Below are positions 1 through 5,755 of a stretch of DNA of 6,570 bases, one piece after another (within the stretch, counting starts at the first letter, position 1; each line of letters opens with the position of its first letter). A program made the translations under genes and the position numbers. Under the pieces are notes generated by a model. It was not told where the DNA came from. It was given only the letters and a program-made list of their open reading frames with translations, and did not search any database. The DNA comes from Anaerolineae bacterium (lineage in GTDB: Bacteria; Chloroflexota; Anaerolineae; Anaerolineales; E44-bin32): contig DAOVIK010000090.1 in NCBI GenBank assembly GCA_030673735.1, positions 1-6,570 of the forward strand, given 5' to 3'.

Positions 1-772
1 CACCCACCGCCTCCAGAGCCTGGCCGGCCAGCAGGTTGACGGTGGCCCTGGTAGAGGCGTCGTTGGAGAGCGAGTAGATCTGATCGAGTGTCTCTATGGC
101 CAACAGGTAATGCCCGGCTTCCATCTGAGATCGGCCGATCTTGATCCGCAGGCCCAATGTGCTGCCCAACCGAGGAGACTCGAGGGCGGTCTGGAAACGG
201 ATTTCGGCCTCGCTGGGATTTCCCAGCGCGCTGAGATGGTCACCCACACGCTCGTGGACATAGGAATCGATCAGTCCCGGCCGCAGCTCCAGATATCGAT
301 CGTAGTCCATAACTGCTGAATTAAGATCACCCAGGGCTTCATGTGCCAGGGCGCGCAGGTAGTAGCCATGCCCTATGCGAGGATGATCGGGATACGAAGC
401 CACATAGGCGCCCAAGGCCTGTGCGGCCTCGCTGTAGCGCCGTGCGCGCAGCAGGGTCGTTCCGACGCCCAATTGGGCGGCTGCCGCAATCTCCTGTGAG
501 TAACCCGGCTGGAGAGCGGATTGATAAGCCTCCAGAGCCAGATCCCAATCGCCGTTGAACAGCGCCCAATCTCCTTCCTCGAGGCGCACTTCCGGAAGCG
601 GCGTTGGGCTGGGCGTGGGCGAGGCCGTTGGGCTTGTTGTGGGGCTTGAAGTGGGAGTGGGAGACGGCCCGAATATCGGATTGCCGTCGAAAATCACAGG
701 AACGTTGCAGGCGATGGCGAGCAATCCGAAGACAAGCAGAAGGATCCCTGTTCCGTGGCGGAATGACCGCAT
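1..772 (-). CDS. TPR lipoprotein, N-terminal part (possibly of a lytic transglycosylase), 3' end beyond the window
   Basis: This frame stays open from the ATG at 772 to the left edge, giving 257 residues with no stop. Residues 1-22 form a lipoprotein signal: basic start (MRSFRH), a hydrophobic core, and LAIAC with Cys22 as the likely lipidated residue (Ala at -3 makes the lipobox slightly weak). Residues 36-60 are a Pro/Thr/Ser-rich stalk. From about residue 64 helical TPR-like repeats follow, with A/L/G/Y spacing as in LFNGDWDLALEAYQSAL (71-87), RRYSEAAQALGAYVASYP (111-128), GDLNSAVMDYDRYLELRP (148-165) and GHYLLAIETLDQIY (220-233). I infer an exported protein anchored outside the membrane. 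The repeat wording, such as RPGLIDSYVHERVGD, resembles Chloroflexota proteins that carry a lytic transglycosylase (SLT) domain further C-terminal, but that part is not visible here. Start choice: an in-frame ATG at 781 lies inside the predicted -10 box, so 772 is preferred. It is transcribed away from mtnA. Confidence 0.85.
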   Translation of the reverse strand, partial: MRSFRHGTGILLLVFGLLAIACNVPVIFDGNPIFGPSPTPTSSPTTSPTASPTPSPTPLPEVRLEEGDWALFNGDWDLALEAYQSALQPGYSQEIAAAAQLGVGTTLLRARRYSEAAQALGAYVASYPDHPRIGHGYYLRALAHEALGDLNSAVMDYDRYLELRPGLIDSYVHERVGDHLSALGNPSEAEIRFQTALESPRLGSTLGLRIKIGRSQMEAGHYLLAIETLDQIYSLSNDASTRATVNLLAGQALEAVG

Positions 773-779
773 GGCGAGC

Positions 780-808
780 ATCTTACGGGAAGTACACAAG
801 CGTGTCAA
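780..808 (-). promoter_or_regulatory. Sigma70-type promoter for the TPR lipoprotein, predicting a leaderless mRNA
   Basis: Reading the minus strand, a perfect -35 TTGACA (808-803) is followed by a 17-nt spacer and TAAGAT (785-780, 4 of 6 to TATAAT). Transcription would start about 7 nt later, at 773-772, which is the A of the ATG at 772. No Shine-Dalgarno sequence precedes that ATG, which agrees with a leaderless start. The elements are seen directly; the activity is inferred. Confidence 0.6.
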
Positions 809-837
809 TGCTGTGGATTTGGATAGCAGAGGTTACT

Positions 838-852
838 GGGTCCTTGTGACCC
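838..852. repeat. Inverted repeat over the -35 of the mtnA promoter, possible operator
   Basis: GGGTC (838-842) and GACCC (848-852) are perfect inverted arms around CTTGT. The flanking GGTTAC (831-836) and GTGACC (846-851) form an overlapping inverted pair with one mismatch. The repeat covers the TTGTGA box, the place a repressor would bind. The arms are only 5 bp, so chance is possible. Confidence 0.25.
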
Positions 853-872
853 GGACGCCTCCATGCTACACT
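844..872 (+). promoter_or_regulatory. Candidate extended -10 promoter for the mtnA operon
   Basis: TTGTGA (844-849, 4 of 6 to TTGACA) and TACACT (867-872, 4 of 6 to TATAAT) are separated by exactly 17 nt. A TG at 864-865 gives an extended -10 (TGC-TACACT). The expected start is near 879, leaving a leader of roughly 64 nt before the ATG at 943. That is too short for the known SAM riboswitch classes followed by a terminator, and I see no such fold. No other promoter-like site lies between here and ahcY. Confidence 0.45.
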
Positions 873-933
873 CGAAGTGCGGGGCACGCGGCGCCCTCCG
901 ACTCGAGAGCGCGCTTTGCTGTGCCCGATTGTG

Positions 934-938
934 AGGAG
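934..938 (+). promoter_or_regulatory. Ribosome binding site of mtnA
   Basis: AGGAG lies 4 nt before the ATG at 943, a slightly short but usable spacing. It supports starting mtnA at 943 rather than at the in-frame ATG at 877, which has no such site and would sit at the predicted transcription start. Confidence 0.6.
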
Positions 939-942
939 CGCG

Positions 943-2001
943 ATGCGGACCGTCAGCTGGGATCCAAGCGGCCCTGCTGTGCGCATGATCGACCAGCGGC
1001 TGCTGCCCGCAGAGTTCAAGACCATATTCCTCAAAACGCCTTTCGAGGTGGCGCAGGCGATCCAAGACATGGTCGTGCGCGGCGCGCCGGCCATCGGCGC
1101 CTCGGCGGCTTTCGGACTTGCATTGGCGGCGGTGAGGACCCGGACCCTAGACGTCGAAAGCTTGTGGCAAGAACTCGAGACTGCCGCGAGCACGCTGCGT
1201 GCTGCGCGCCCAACAGCAGTCAACCTGAACTGGGCTCTAGACCGCTTGCTTCGGGCGACGCACTCATTTAAAGGAAAAGGCGTCGAAGCAATCCAAGAAT
1301 GCCTGGTGGCGGAGGCGCAGCGCTTGGCCGATGAAGACGTGCAGATCAACCGGCGGATGGCGGAGCACGGCGCGGCGTTGATCGAAGATGGTGCGACGGT
1401 GATCCATCACTGCAATACGGGCGCGCTGGCGACCGTCGATTTCGGCACGGCGCTGGGCGTGATCCGCATGGCGCATGAGCAGGGAAAGCGCGTGCACGTT
1501 CTGGTCGACGAGACGCGGCCGCGCTTGCAGGGCGCGCGTCTTACCGCCTGGGAGCTGGACCAGTACGGCATCCCCCACGAGATCATCTGCGACGGTGCCG
1601 CGGGGCACTTTCTGCGCAGCGGGAATGTAGATGCTGCCTTCGTGGGGGCCGATCGCGTGGCGGCCAACGGCGACGTGGCCAACAAGATTGGCACCTACAT
1701 GCTGGCCCTGGCGGCCAATGACAATGAGGTGCCCTTGTATAGCGTAGTGCCCACCTCCACCATCGACCTGGAGCTAACTTCCGGCGACCAGATCCCTATC
1801 GAGGAACGCGATCCGGGCGAAGTGCTGGGATTGGAGCGCGAGGGGCAGCCGATTGCGCCGCAGGGAAGCAAAGCGCGCAACCCAGCCTTCGACATCACTC
1901 CGCATCGGCTGGTGACGGCCTTCGTCACCGAAACCGGCGTGCTGCGGCCACCCTACAAAGCCAATCTCAAGCGCGCCGTGCAGGAGGCCCAAGGAAAATG
2001 A
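943..2001 (+). CDS. mtnA: S-methyl-5-thioribose-1-phosphate isomerase
   Basis: MtnA converts 5-methylthioribose-1-phosphate (an aldose) to 5-methylthioribulose-1-phosphate in the cytosolic methionine salvage pathway that recycles methylthioadenosine. The 352-residue product has the family length and landmarks: MRTVSWDPSG at the start, RGAPAIG (46-52), NLNWALDR (94-101), HHCNTGALAT (155-164) with the likely catalytic Cys157, VDETRPRLQGARLT (188-201), GADRVAANGDVANKIGTY (235-252) with the likely general acid Asp237, and FDITPHRLVTAFVTETG (316-332). The frame opens upstream to an ATG at 877, but those 22 residues do not resemble the family, and the ribosome binding site favours 943. The isomerase fold is shared with eIF2B-like proteins and archaeal ribose-1,5-bisphosphate isomerase, which have the same Cys/Asp pair. 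The full set of motifs and the length fit MtnA better. The stop overlaps the start of the kinase by ATGA, implying translational coupling. Confidence 0.95.
   Translation: MRTVSWDPSGPAVRMIDQRLLPAEFKTIFLKTPFEVAQAIQDMVVRGAPAIGASAAFGLALAAVRTRTLDVESLWQELETAASTLRAARPTAVNLNWALDRLLRATHSFKGKGVEAIQECLVAEAQRLADEDVQINRRMAEHGAALIEDGATVIHHCNTGALATVDFGTALGVIRMAHEQGKRVHVLVDETRPRLQGARLTAWELDQYGIPHEIICDGAAGHFLRSGNVDAAFVGADRVAANGDVANKIGTYMLALAANDNEVPLYSVVPTSTIDLELTSGDQIPIEERDPGEVLGLEREGQPIAPQGSKARNPAFDITPHRLVTAFVTETGVLRPPYKANLKRAVQEAQGK
1982..1987 (+). promoter_or_regulatory. Ribosome binding site of the PfkB kinase, inside mtnA
   Basis: AGGAGG (1982-1987) lies 10 nt before the ATG at 1998. A second purine run, AAGGA (1991-1995), is 8 nt before an in-frame ATG at 2004, so initiation at either Met1 or Met3 (MKM) is possible. 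The first gives the ATGA overlap with mtnA and is preferred. Confidence 0.5.
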
Positions 2002-2951
2002 AGATGGTTATCACGGGCTCGATAGCCTACGACTACTTGATGAGCTTTCCGGGTCACTTCCGCGATCACATCCTGCCCGATCGCCTCGATAGCCTGAGCC
2101 TTTCCTTCCTGGTTGACAAACTCATACGACGGCGCGGCGGCGTGGCGGCGAACATCGCCTACACCATGGCGCTCATGGGTGAGCGTCCCACAATCATGGC
2201 AACCGTGGGCGAGGATTTCGAGGAATACGGCGCCTGGCTGCAAGAGCAGGGAGTGGACATCAGCGCCGTGCGCGCAATTCCGGACCTGCTGACGGCTTCC
2301 TTCTTTGTGAACACCGATCAATCCAATGCACAGATCGCTTCCTTTTATACCGGCGCGATGGCGCACGCCTCGGAGCTGCGCTTCAACGATCTGCCGGAGC
2401 GTCCGGATTTGGTCGTGATCTCGCCCAATGATCCCGAAGCCATGGTGGCATACGTAAGAGAGTGCCGCGAGCTCGGAATCCGCTACATCTATGATCCGAG
2501 CCAGCAGATAGTGCGCCTCGACGCCGCGGCGCTGCAGAAAGGGATCGAAGGCTGCGAGGCGCTCTTTGTCAACGACTACGAGATGGGCATGATCGAGCAG
2601 AAGACTGGTTTGGGCTTCAAGGCCATCGACCGGTTGGACAAGCTGGTGGTTGTCACCCGCGGCGAGCATGGATCTGATCTCTACAGCCGAGGTGAGCATA
2701 TGCACGTGGATGCGGTGAAACCGGATCAGATCGCCGATCCGACCGGCGTGGGCGATGCCTACCGTGGCGGCTTCTTCAAAGGCTACATGCATGGGCTGAG
2801 CCTTGAGCGCTGCGGGCAGTTGGGCTCCTTGGCCGCCACGTACTGCCTTGAGTGTGCGGGGCCGCAAGAGCATTGCTTCAACATGAGCGATTTCGCGGAT
2901 CGTTTTCGCGAGATTTATGGCAGCGACGAGGAGTTGGACCAGATCCTATGA
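1998..2951 (+). CDS. PfkB/ribokinase-family kinase, probably a nucleoside (adenosine-type) kinase
   Basis: This 317-residue protein matches the PfkB family end to end. Signature 1 is complete at 47-71 (GGVAANIAYTMALMG, ending TVG). The NXXE motif that helps place Mg2+ is N192-D-Y-E195. Signature 2 is DPTGVGDAYRGGFF (247-260), with Asp253 as the catalytic base. One position departs from the pattern: Val251 replaces the usual Ala/Gly/Ser in the G-A-G-D anion hole. SNAQIASFYTGAM (109-121) resembles the substrate-lid segment of adenosine/nucleoside kinases. I infer ATP-dependent phosphorylation of a nucleoside. With ahcY in the same operon, removing adenosine released from SAH is the simplest role; inosine, cytidine or a sugar cannot be excluded. 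It is not MtnK-like (methylthioribose kinase has a different, aminoglycoside-kinase-like fold). It overlaps mtnA upstream and the GNAT gene downstream by ATGA each. Confidence 0.85.
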   Translation: MKMVITGSIAYDYLMSFPGHFRDHILPDRLDSLSLSFLVDKLIRRRGGVAANIAYTMALMGERPTIMATVGEDFEEYGAWLQEQGVDISAVRAIPDLLTASFFVNTDQSNAQIASFYTGAMAHASELRFNDLPERPDLVVISPNDPEAMVAYVRECRELGIRYIYDPSQQIVRLDAAALQKGIEGCEALFVNDYEMGMIEQKTGLGFKAIDRLDKLVVVTRGEHGSDLYSRGEHMHVDAVKPDQIADPTGVGDAYRGGFFKGYMHGLSLERCGQLGSLAATYCLECAGPQEHCFNMSDFADRFREIYGSDEELDQIL

Positions 2952-3703
2952 GCGCTGAGGTATCACCGGAAGACATCCTGAAGATCCTCGAGAAGGACCG
3001 CAACTGGTGCGCCTATGCGCTGGCTGATCTCTTTCCCCCGTACGTTCAGAATGCACAATGGCTCGTGGATGAGGACGCTGTGATCCTCACCTACCATGGC
3101 CTTCATCCGCCGGTGCTCTTCGCGCATGGTGATCCGGCGCAGGTCGAAGCGCTCTTTGACGAAGTGCCGCCGGGCCAATACCAGTACGGCTTGCTGGCAA
3201 GCCACCTCTCGAGATTGGGAGATCGACTGCAGCGCGACAACGAGAAATCCATGTGGCGCATGGCGCTGGCCAAGGAGGAATTCCCCGGCGCAGAACCGGA
3301 TATCGACATCGTACCGATGGGCCTCGCAGATCTAGAAGAGATCATGGCGCTCTTCGGCGATCATCCGGACCAGCCGGACGCTTTCGATAAGAGCCAGCTT
3401 GCCAATGGATACTTCTTCGGCATGCGAAAGGGAGGCGTCTTACGTGCCATCTCCGGCACCCACGTAGTCTCGCTTCAAGCCGGCATTGTGGCGCTGGGAA
3501 ACGTGTTCACGCATCCCTCCTGGCGCGGCAGAGGTTTAGCGACACGCCTCACCGCGACTCTGCTGGAAGCCCTGCTGCAGAAGGGAATCCCGACCATCGT
3601 GCTCAACGTGGGCATGGACAACGAACCCGCCATGCAAACGTACCGGCGCTTGGGTTTTTGGCCTTATTGCGGTTATTATGAGGGGGTTGGCAATTTATCC
3701 TGA
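2948..3703 (+). CDS. GNAT-family N-acetyltransferase with an extra N-terminal domain
   Basis: The 251-residue product ends in a GNAT fold. GNVFTHPSWRGRGLATRL (184-201) is motif A, with the acetyl-CoA pyrophosphate loop R193-G-R-G-L-A198, and LNVGMDNEPAMQTYRRLGF (219-237) is motif B with the conserved Asn and Tyr. Residues 1-115 form a separate domain of about GNAT half-size (DRNWCAYALADL at 17-28), as in two-domain GNAT proteins; it has no acetyl-CoA loop. The acceptor substrate cannot be told from sequence. The ATG at 2948 overlaps the kinase stop by ATGA; the frame runs upstream to 2852, but that would lie deep in the kinase gene. The nearest purine-rich site (GAGGAG, 2928-2933) is 14 nt away, so coupling to kinase translation is likely. 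Its place between a nucleoside kinase and ahcY suggests a linked role, but none is established. Confidence 0.85.
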   Translation: MSAEVSPEDILKILEKDRNWCAYALADLFPPYVQNAQWLVDEDAVILTYHGLHPPVLFAHGDPAQVEALFDEVPPGQYQYGLLASHLSRLGDRLQRDNEKSMWRMALAKEEFPGAEPDIDIVPMGLADLEEIMALFGDHPDQPDAFDKSQLANGYFFGMRKGGVLRAISGTHVVSLQAGIVALGNVFTHPSWRGRGLATRLTATLLEALLQKGIPTIVLNVGMDNEPAMQTYRRLGFWPYCGYYEGVGNLS

Positions 3704-3715
3704 ATCTGATGAGGT

Positions 3716-3720
3716 AAGGG
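3716..3720 (+). promoter_or_regulatory. Ribosome binding site of ahcY
   Basis: AAGGG lies 9 nt before the ATG at 3730, within the 26-nt gap after the GNAT stop. The gap holds no hairpin or promoter-like site, so ahcY is probably on the same transcript but initiates independently. Confidence 0.5.
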
Positions 3721-3729
3721 AAATAATCC

Positions 3730-4992
3730 ATGAGTAGTTCATACGATATCAAGAACATCAAGCTGGCAGACGGTGGACGAAGACGCATCGAATGGGCCGA
3801 TCAGGAGATGCCCGTGCTGAGCAAGATCCGCGATCGCTTCACCAAGGAAAGGCCCCTCAAGGGTCTGCGGCTTTCCGCATGCCTTCATGGGACCACCGAG
3901 ACCGCCAATCTGATGCGGACGCTGCAGAGCGGCGGCGCGGAGCTGAGCCTTTGCGCCTCCAACCCCCTTTCCACGCAGGACGACGTGGCCGCCAGTCTGG
4001 TGCAGCACTTCGAGATCCCGGTGTTCGCCATCAAGGGTGAGGACAACGAGACCTACTACAAGCACATCGACGCCACGCTCGATCAGAAGCCCGTCATGAC
4101 CATGGACGACGGCGCGGATTTGGTGGGTGTGTTGCACAAGGAACGGCGCGAACTGCTCGACGAGATTCTGGGAGGAACAGAGGAGACGACCACAGGCGTG
4201 ATCCGCCTGCGGGCTATGGCCGCCGAAGGCGTGTTGGCCTATCCTATCCTCGCCGTGAATGACGCCATGACCAAGCACTTATTCGACAATCGCTACGGTA
4301 CCGGGCAGTCGACGGTCGATGGCATCGTGCGCGCCACGAACATCCTCCTGGCAGGGAAGACGTTCGTGATCGCGGGATATGGCTGGTGCGGGCGCGGGCT
4401 TGCAATGCGCGCCAAGGGCATGGGCGCTAACGTGATCGTGACCGAAGTCGATCCGCTGCCGGCGCTTGAGGCGGTGATGGACGGCTTTCGCGTGATGCCG
4501 ATGGATGAGGCGGCTCCGATCGGGGACATCTTCTGCACCCTGACGGGCGACATCAACGTGATCGATCGCCATCATTTCGAGGCCATGAAGAACGGCGCCA
4601 TCATCTCCAACTCGGGGCATTTCAACGTGGAGATAAATATCCCTGCGCTGGAGGAGATGGCGGTCGAGAAGAAGCGCATGCGCGAGTTCGTGGAGATGTA
4701 CACCTTGAAGGACGGGCGCCGCATCAACCTGCTGGGCGAGGGGCGTTTGGTCAACCTGGCCGCCGCAGAGGGGCATCCGCCGAGTGTGATGGACATGTCC
4801 TTTGCCAATCAGGCGCTCTCTGCGGAGTACATCCTGCAGCACGCTGACGAGCTTGAGAACCAGGTCTACACCATCCCCGAGGTGATCGATCGCGGCATCG
4901 CCAAGATGAAGCTGGAATCAATGGGCATCAAGATCGACATGCTCACCGAGGAGCAGAAGAAGTACCTGGCTTCGTGGGAGGAGGGAACCTAG
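3730..4992 (+). CDS. ahcY: Adenosylhomocysteinase (SAH hydrolase), short archaeal/thermophile type
   Basis: AhcY is an NAD-bound cytosolic enzyme that reversibly splits S-adenosylhomocysteine into homocysteine and adenosine, relieving inhibition of methyltransferases. The 420 residues carry the family landmarks: CLHGTTETANLMRTL (51-65) with H53-x-T55-x-E57 at the adenine site, NPLSTQDDVAA (78-88), DDGAD (126-130), EETTTGV (151-157), VNDAMTKHLFDN (176-187) with the likely catalytic Lys182 and Asp186, the NAD loop GYGWCGRG (216-223), SGHFNVEI (295-302) and GHPPSVMDMSF (348-358). Compared from memory with the human enzyme, Cys195 corresponds to Thr191, and the C-terminal K-x3-Y tail that reaches the neighbouring subunit's NAD is absent; the protein ends in TEEQKKYLASWEEGT. 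Both traits fit the archaeal-like branch. A member from Methanocaldococcus jannaschii is reported to prefer S-inosylhomocysteine, so the exact nucleoside is open. It is the last gene of the operon, followed by a terminator. Confidence 0.95.
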   Translation: MSSSYDIKNIKLADGGRRRIEWADQEMPVLSKIRDRFTKERPLKGLRLSACLHGTTETANLMRTLQSGGAELSLCASNPLSTQDDVAASLVQHFEIPVFAIKGEDNETYYKHIDATLDQKPVMTMDDGADLVGVLHKERRELLDEILGGTEETTTGVIRLRAMAAEGVLAYPILAVNDAMTKHLFDNRYGTGQSTVDGIVRATNILLAGKTFVIAGYGWCGRGLAMRAKGMGANVIVTEVDPLPALEAVMDGFRVMPMDEAAPIGDIFCTLTGDINVIDRHHFEAMKNGAIISNSGHFNVEINIPALEEMAVEKKRMREFVEMYTLKDGRRINLLGEGRLVNLAAAEGHPPSVMDMSFANQALSAEYILQHADELENQVYTIPEVIDRGIAKMKLESMGIKIDMLTEEQKKYLASWEEGT

Positions 4993-4996
4993 GCCC

Positions 4997-5016
4997 TGCT
5001 GCCCTTCTCGGCAGCA
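4997..5016 (+). repeat. Hairpin directly after ahcY
   Basis: TGCTGCC (4997-5003) pairs perfectly with GGCAGCA (5010-5016) around a 6-nt loop, starting 4 nt after the ahcY stop. No T-run follows, so it is not a classical terminator by itself. It may protect the 3' end of the mRNA or pause polymerase ahead of the stronger hairpin downstream. Confidence 0.45.
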
Positions 5017-5023
5017 ACATGAT

Positions 5024-5064
5024 GAAAGCATCAGGACCGGCCGATGGGCCGGTCCTTTGCTTTC
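5024..5064 (+). terminator. Composite intrinsic terminator between convergent operons
   Basis: A 10-bp perfect stem, AGGACCGGCC (5033-5042) with GGCCGGTCCT (5047-5056), closes a GATG loop. It is extended by a second perfect 7-bp stem, GAAAGCA (5024-5030) with TGCTTTC (5058-5064), leaving only a small internal bulge. On the plus strand the right side is T-rich (TTTGCTTTCT), as expected for termination after ahcY. The structure lies between ahcY and the stop of the convergent metallo-hydrolase gene and could also stop minus-strand transcripts, though the T-run on that side is weaker. Confidence 0.8.
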
Positions 5065-5095
5065 TCCGTCAAGTAATTGCGTCTTTTGTGTGAAT

Positions 5096-5710
5096 CTATG
5101 CGACGGATACCGCATCCATCGACCGCACGGGGCCATGTGCGGGATAGACGCGTGTGGCTCCGCGCTTCCGCAGCAATTCCCAGCTCGCGGATACGATAGA
5201 AGAATGTTCTTCTACGGCCAGCGAAAGATGCGGAAGATCGCCGGTGAAAACTGAGCCATCGTCTAGCAACAATGAAACACTATCCTCGGAGTGCCCAGGC
5301 GTGTGGACGATCTCTCCTAGAATGCCGATCTTCTCCAGCACCGGGCGACTCTCCGAGAACGAAATCGTGACGTTGTCATGTATCGTGATGTCCACATACC
5401 TATGACGAGGCTTGATCCACCTCTTCATCAGTGGGATGGAGCTCATTTGGGCTTCAAGCACTAGCAGCGGCACCTCCGCCAGCTTGAATTCCTGGGCGAG
5501 GCCGGCATGATCGATATGGTAATGGGTTGCGAGGGCATAGCGGATCTCGCCGAGCGGCACGTCCATCCGTTCGAGGTTGGCGCGCATTCTTCCCATAGTT
5601 CCTGGCCAGCCCAGATCGACGAGCAGGCGCGATGTTCCTGCGCTGACGACCCAATAGTTCGTCGAGCGGTATCCGACATTGACGATGGTCACGCCTGGAT
5701 ATTCCGGCAT
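5096..5710 (-). CDS. Metallo-beta-lactamase-fold hydrolase
   Basis: The 204-residue protein has a complete dinuclear metal site of the MBL superfamily: T-H63-Y-H65-I-D67-H68-A-G, H140 in HTPGHSEDS, D158 in FTGDLP, and H192 in YPAHGP. No signal peptide is seen (MPEYPGVTIVNVGYRSTNYW start), so it is probably cytosolic. The small size and the HTPGHSEDS/FTGDLP wording resemble glyoxalase-II-like or lactonase-like thioester and ester hydrolases more than true beta-lactamases; the substrate is unknown. The ATG at 5710 has GGAAG (5721-5717) 6 nt upstream. It lies 45 bp downstream of the CMD-like gene on the same strand, so they probably form an operon. It ends at the shared convergent terminator. 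Confidence 0.9.
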   Translation of the reverse strand: MPEYPGVTIVNVGYRSTNYWVVSAGTSRLLVDLGWPGTMGRMRANLERMDVPLGEIRYALATHYHIDHAGLAQEFKLAEVPLLVLEAQMSSIPLMKRWIKPRHRYVDITIHDNVTISFSESRPVLEKIGILGEIVHTPGHSEDSVSLLLDDGSVFTGDLPHLSLAVEEHSSIVSASWELLRKRGATRVYPAHGPVRSMDAVSVA

Positions 5711-5755
5711 GTTGGACTTCCGGCGGCGCAGCGTTTTGCAGTGCTGCTTGATCAG

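Noticed and set aside
877..942. A longer mtnA starting at the ATG at 877
   Set aside because: The added 22 residues do not match the family's usual start, the ATG at 943 has AGGAG ahead of it, and 877 falls at the predicted transcription start.
879..942. A possible SAM or SAH riboswitch in the mtnA leader
   Set aside because: The predicted leader is only about 64 nt, and I could not find the paired core of a known SAM or SAH riboswitch. A covariance-model search would settle this.
555..1271. A long plus-strand open frame (238 codons) starting inside the lipoprotein region, with a Gly/Val repeat near its start
   Set aside because: The Gly/Val repeat is the reverse complement of the Pro/Thr/Ser stalk of the minus-strand lipoprotein. 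The rest overlaps the promoter region and the start of mtnA out of frame, with no domain resemblance.
1953..2873. A 306-codon open frame on the minus strand opposite the kinase gene
   Set aside because: It lies fully opposite a gene with both PfkB signatures. Its composition (His/Arg/Leu-rich) is typical of antisense frames in GC-rich DNA, and no motif is visible.
3739..4842. Minus-strand open frames opposite ahcY (179 and 187 codons)
   Set aside because: They are antisense to a highly conserved enzyme gene and show no recognisable domains.
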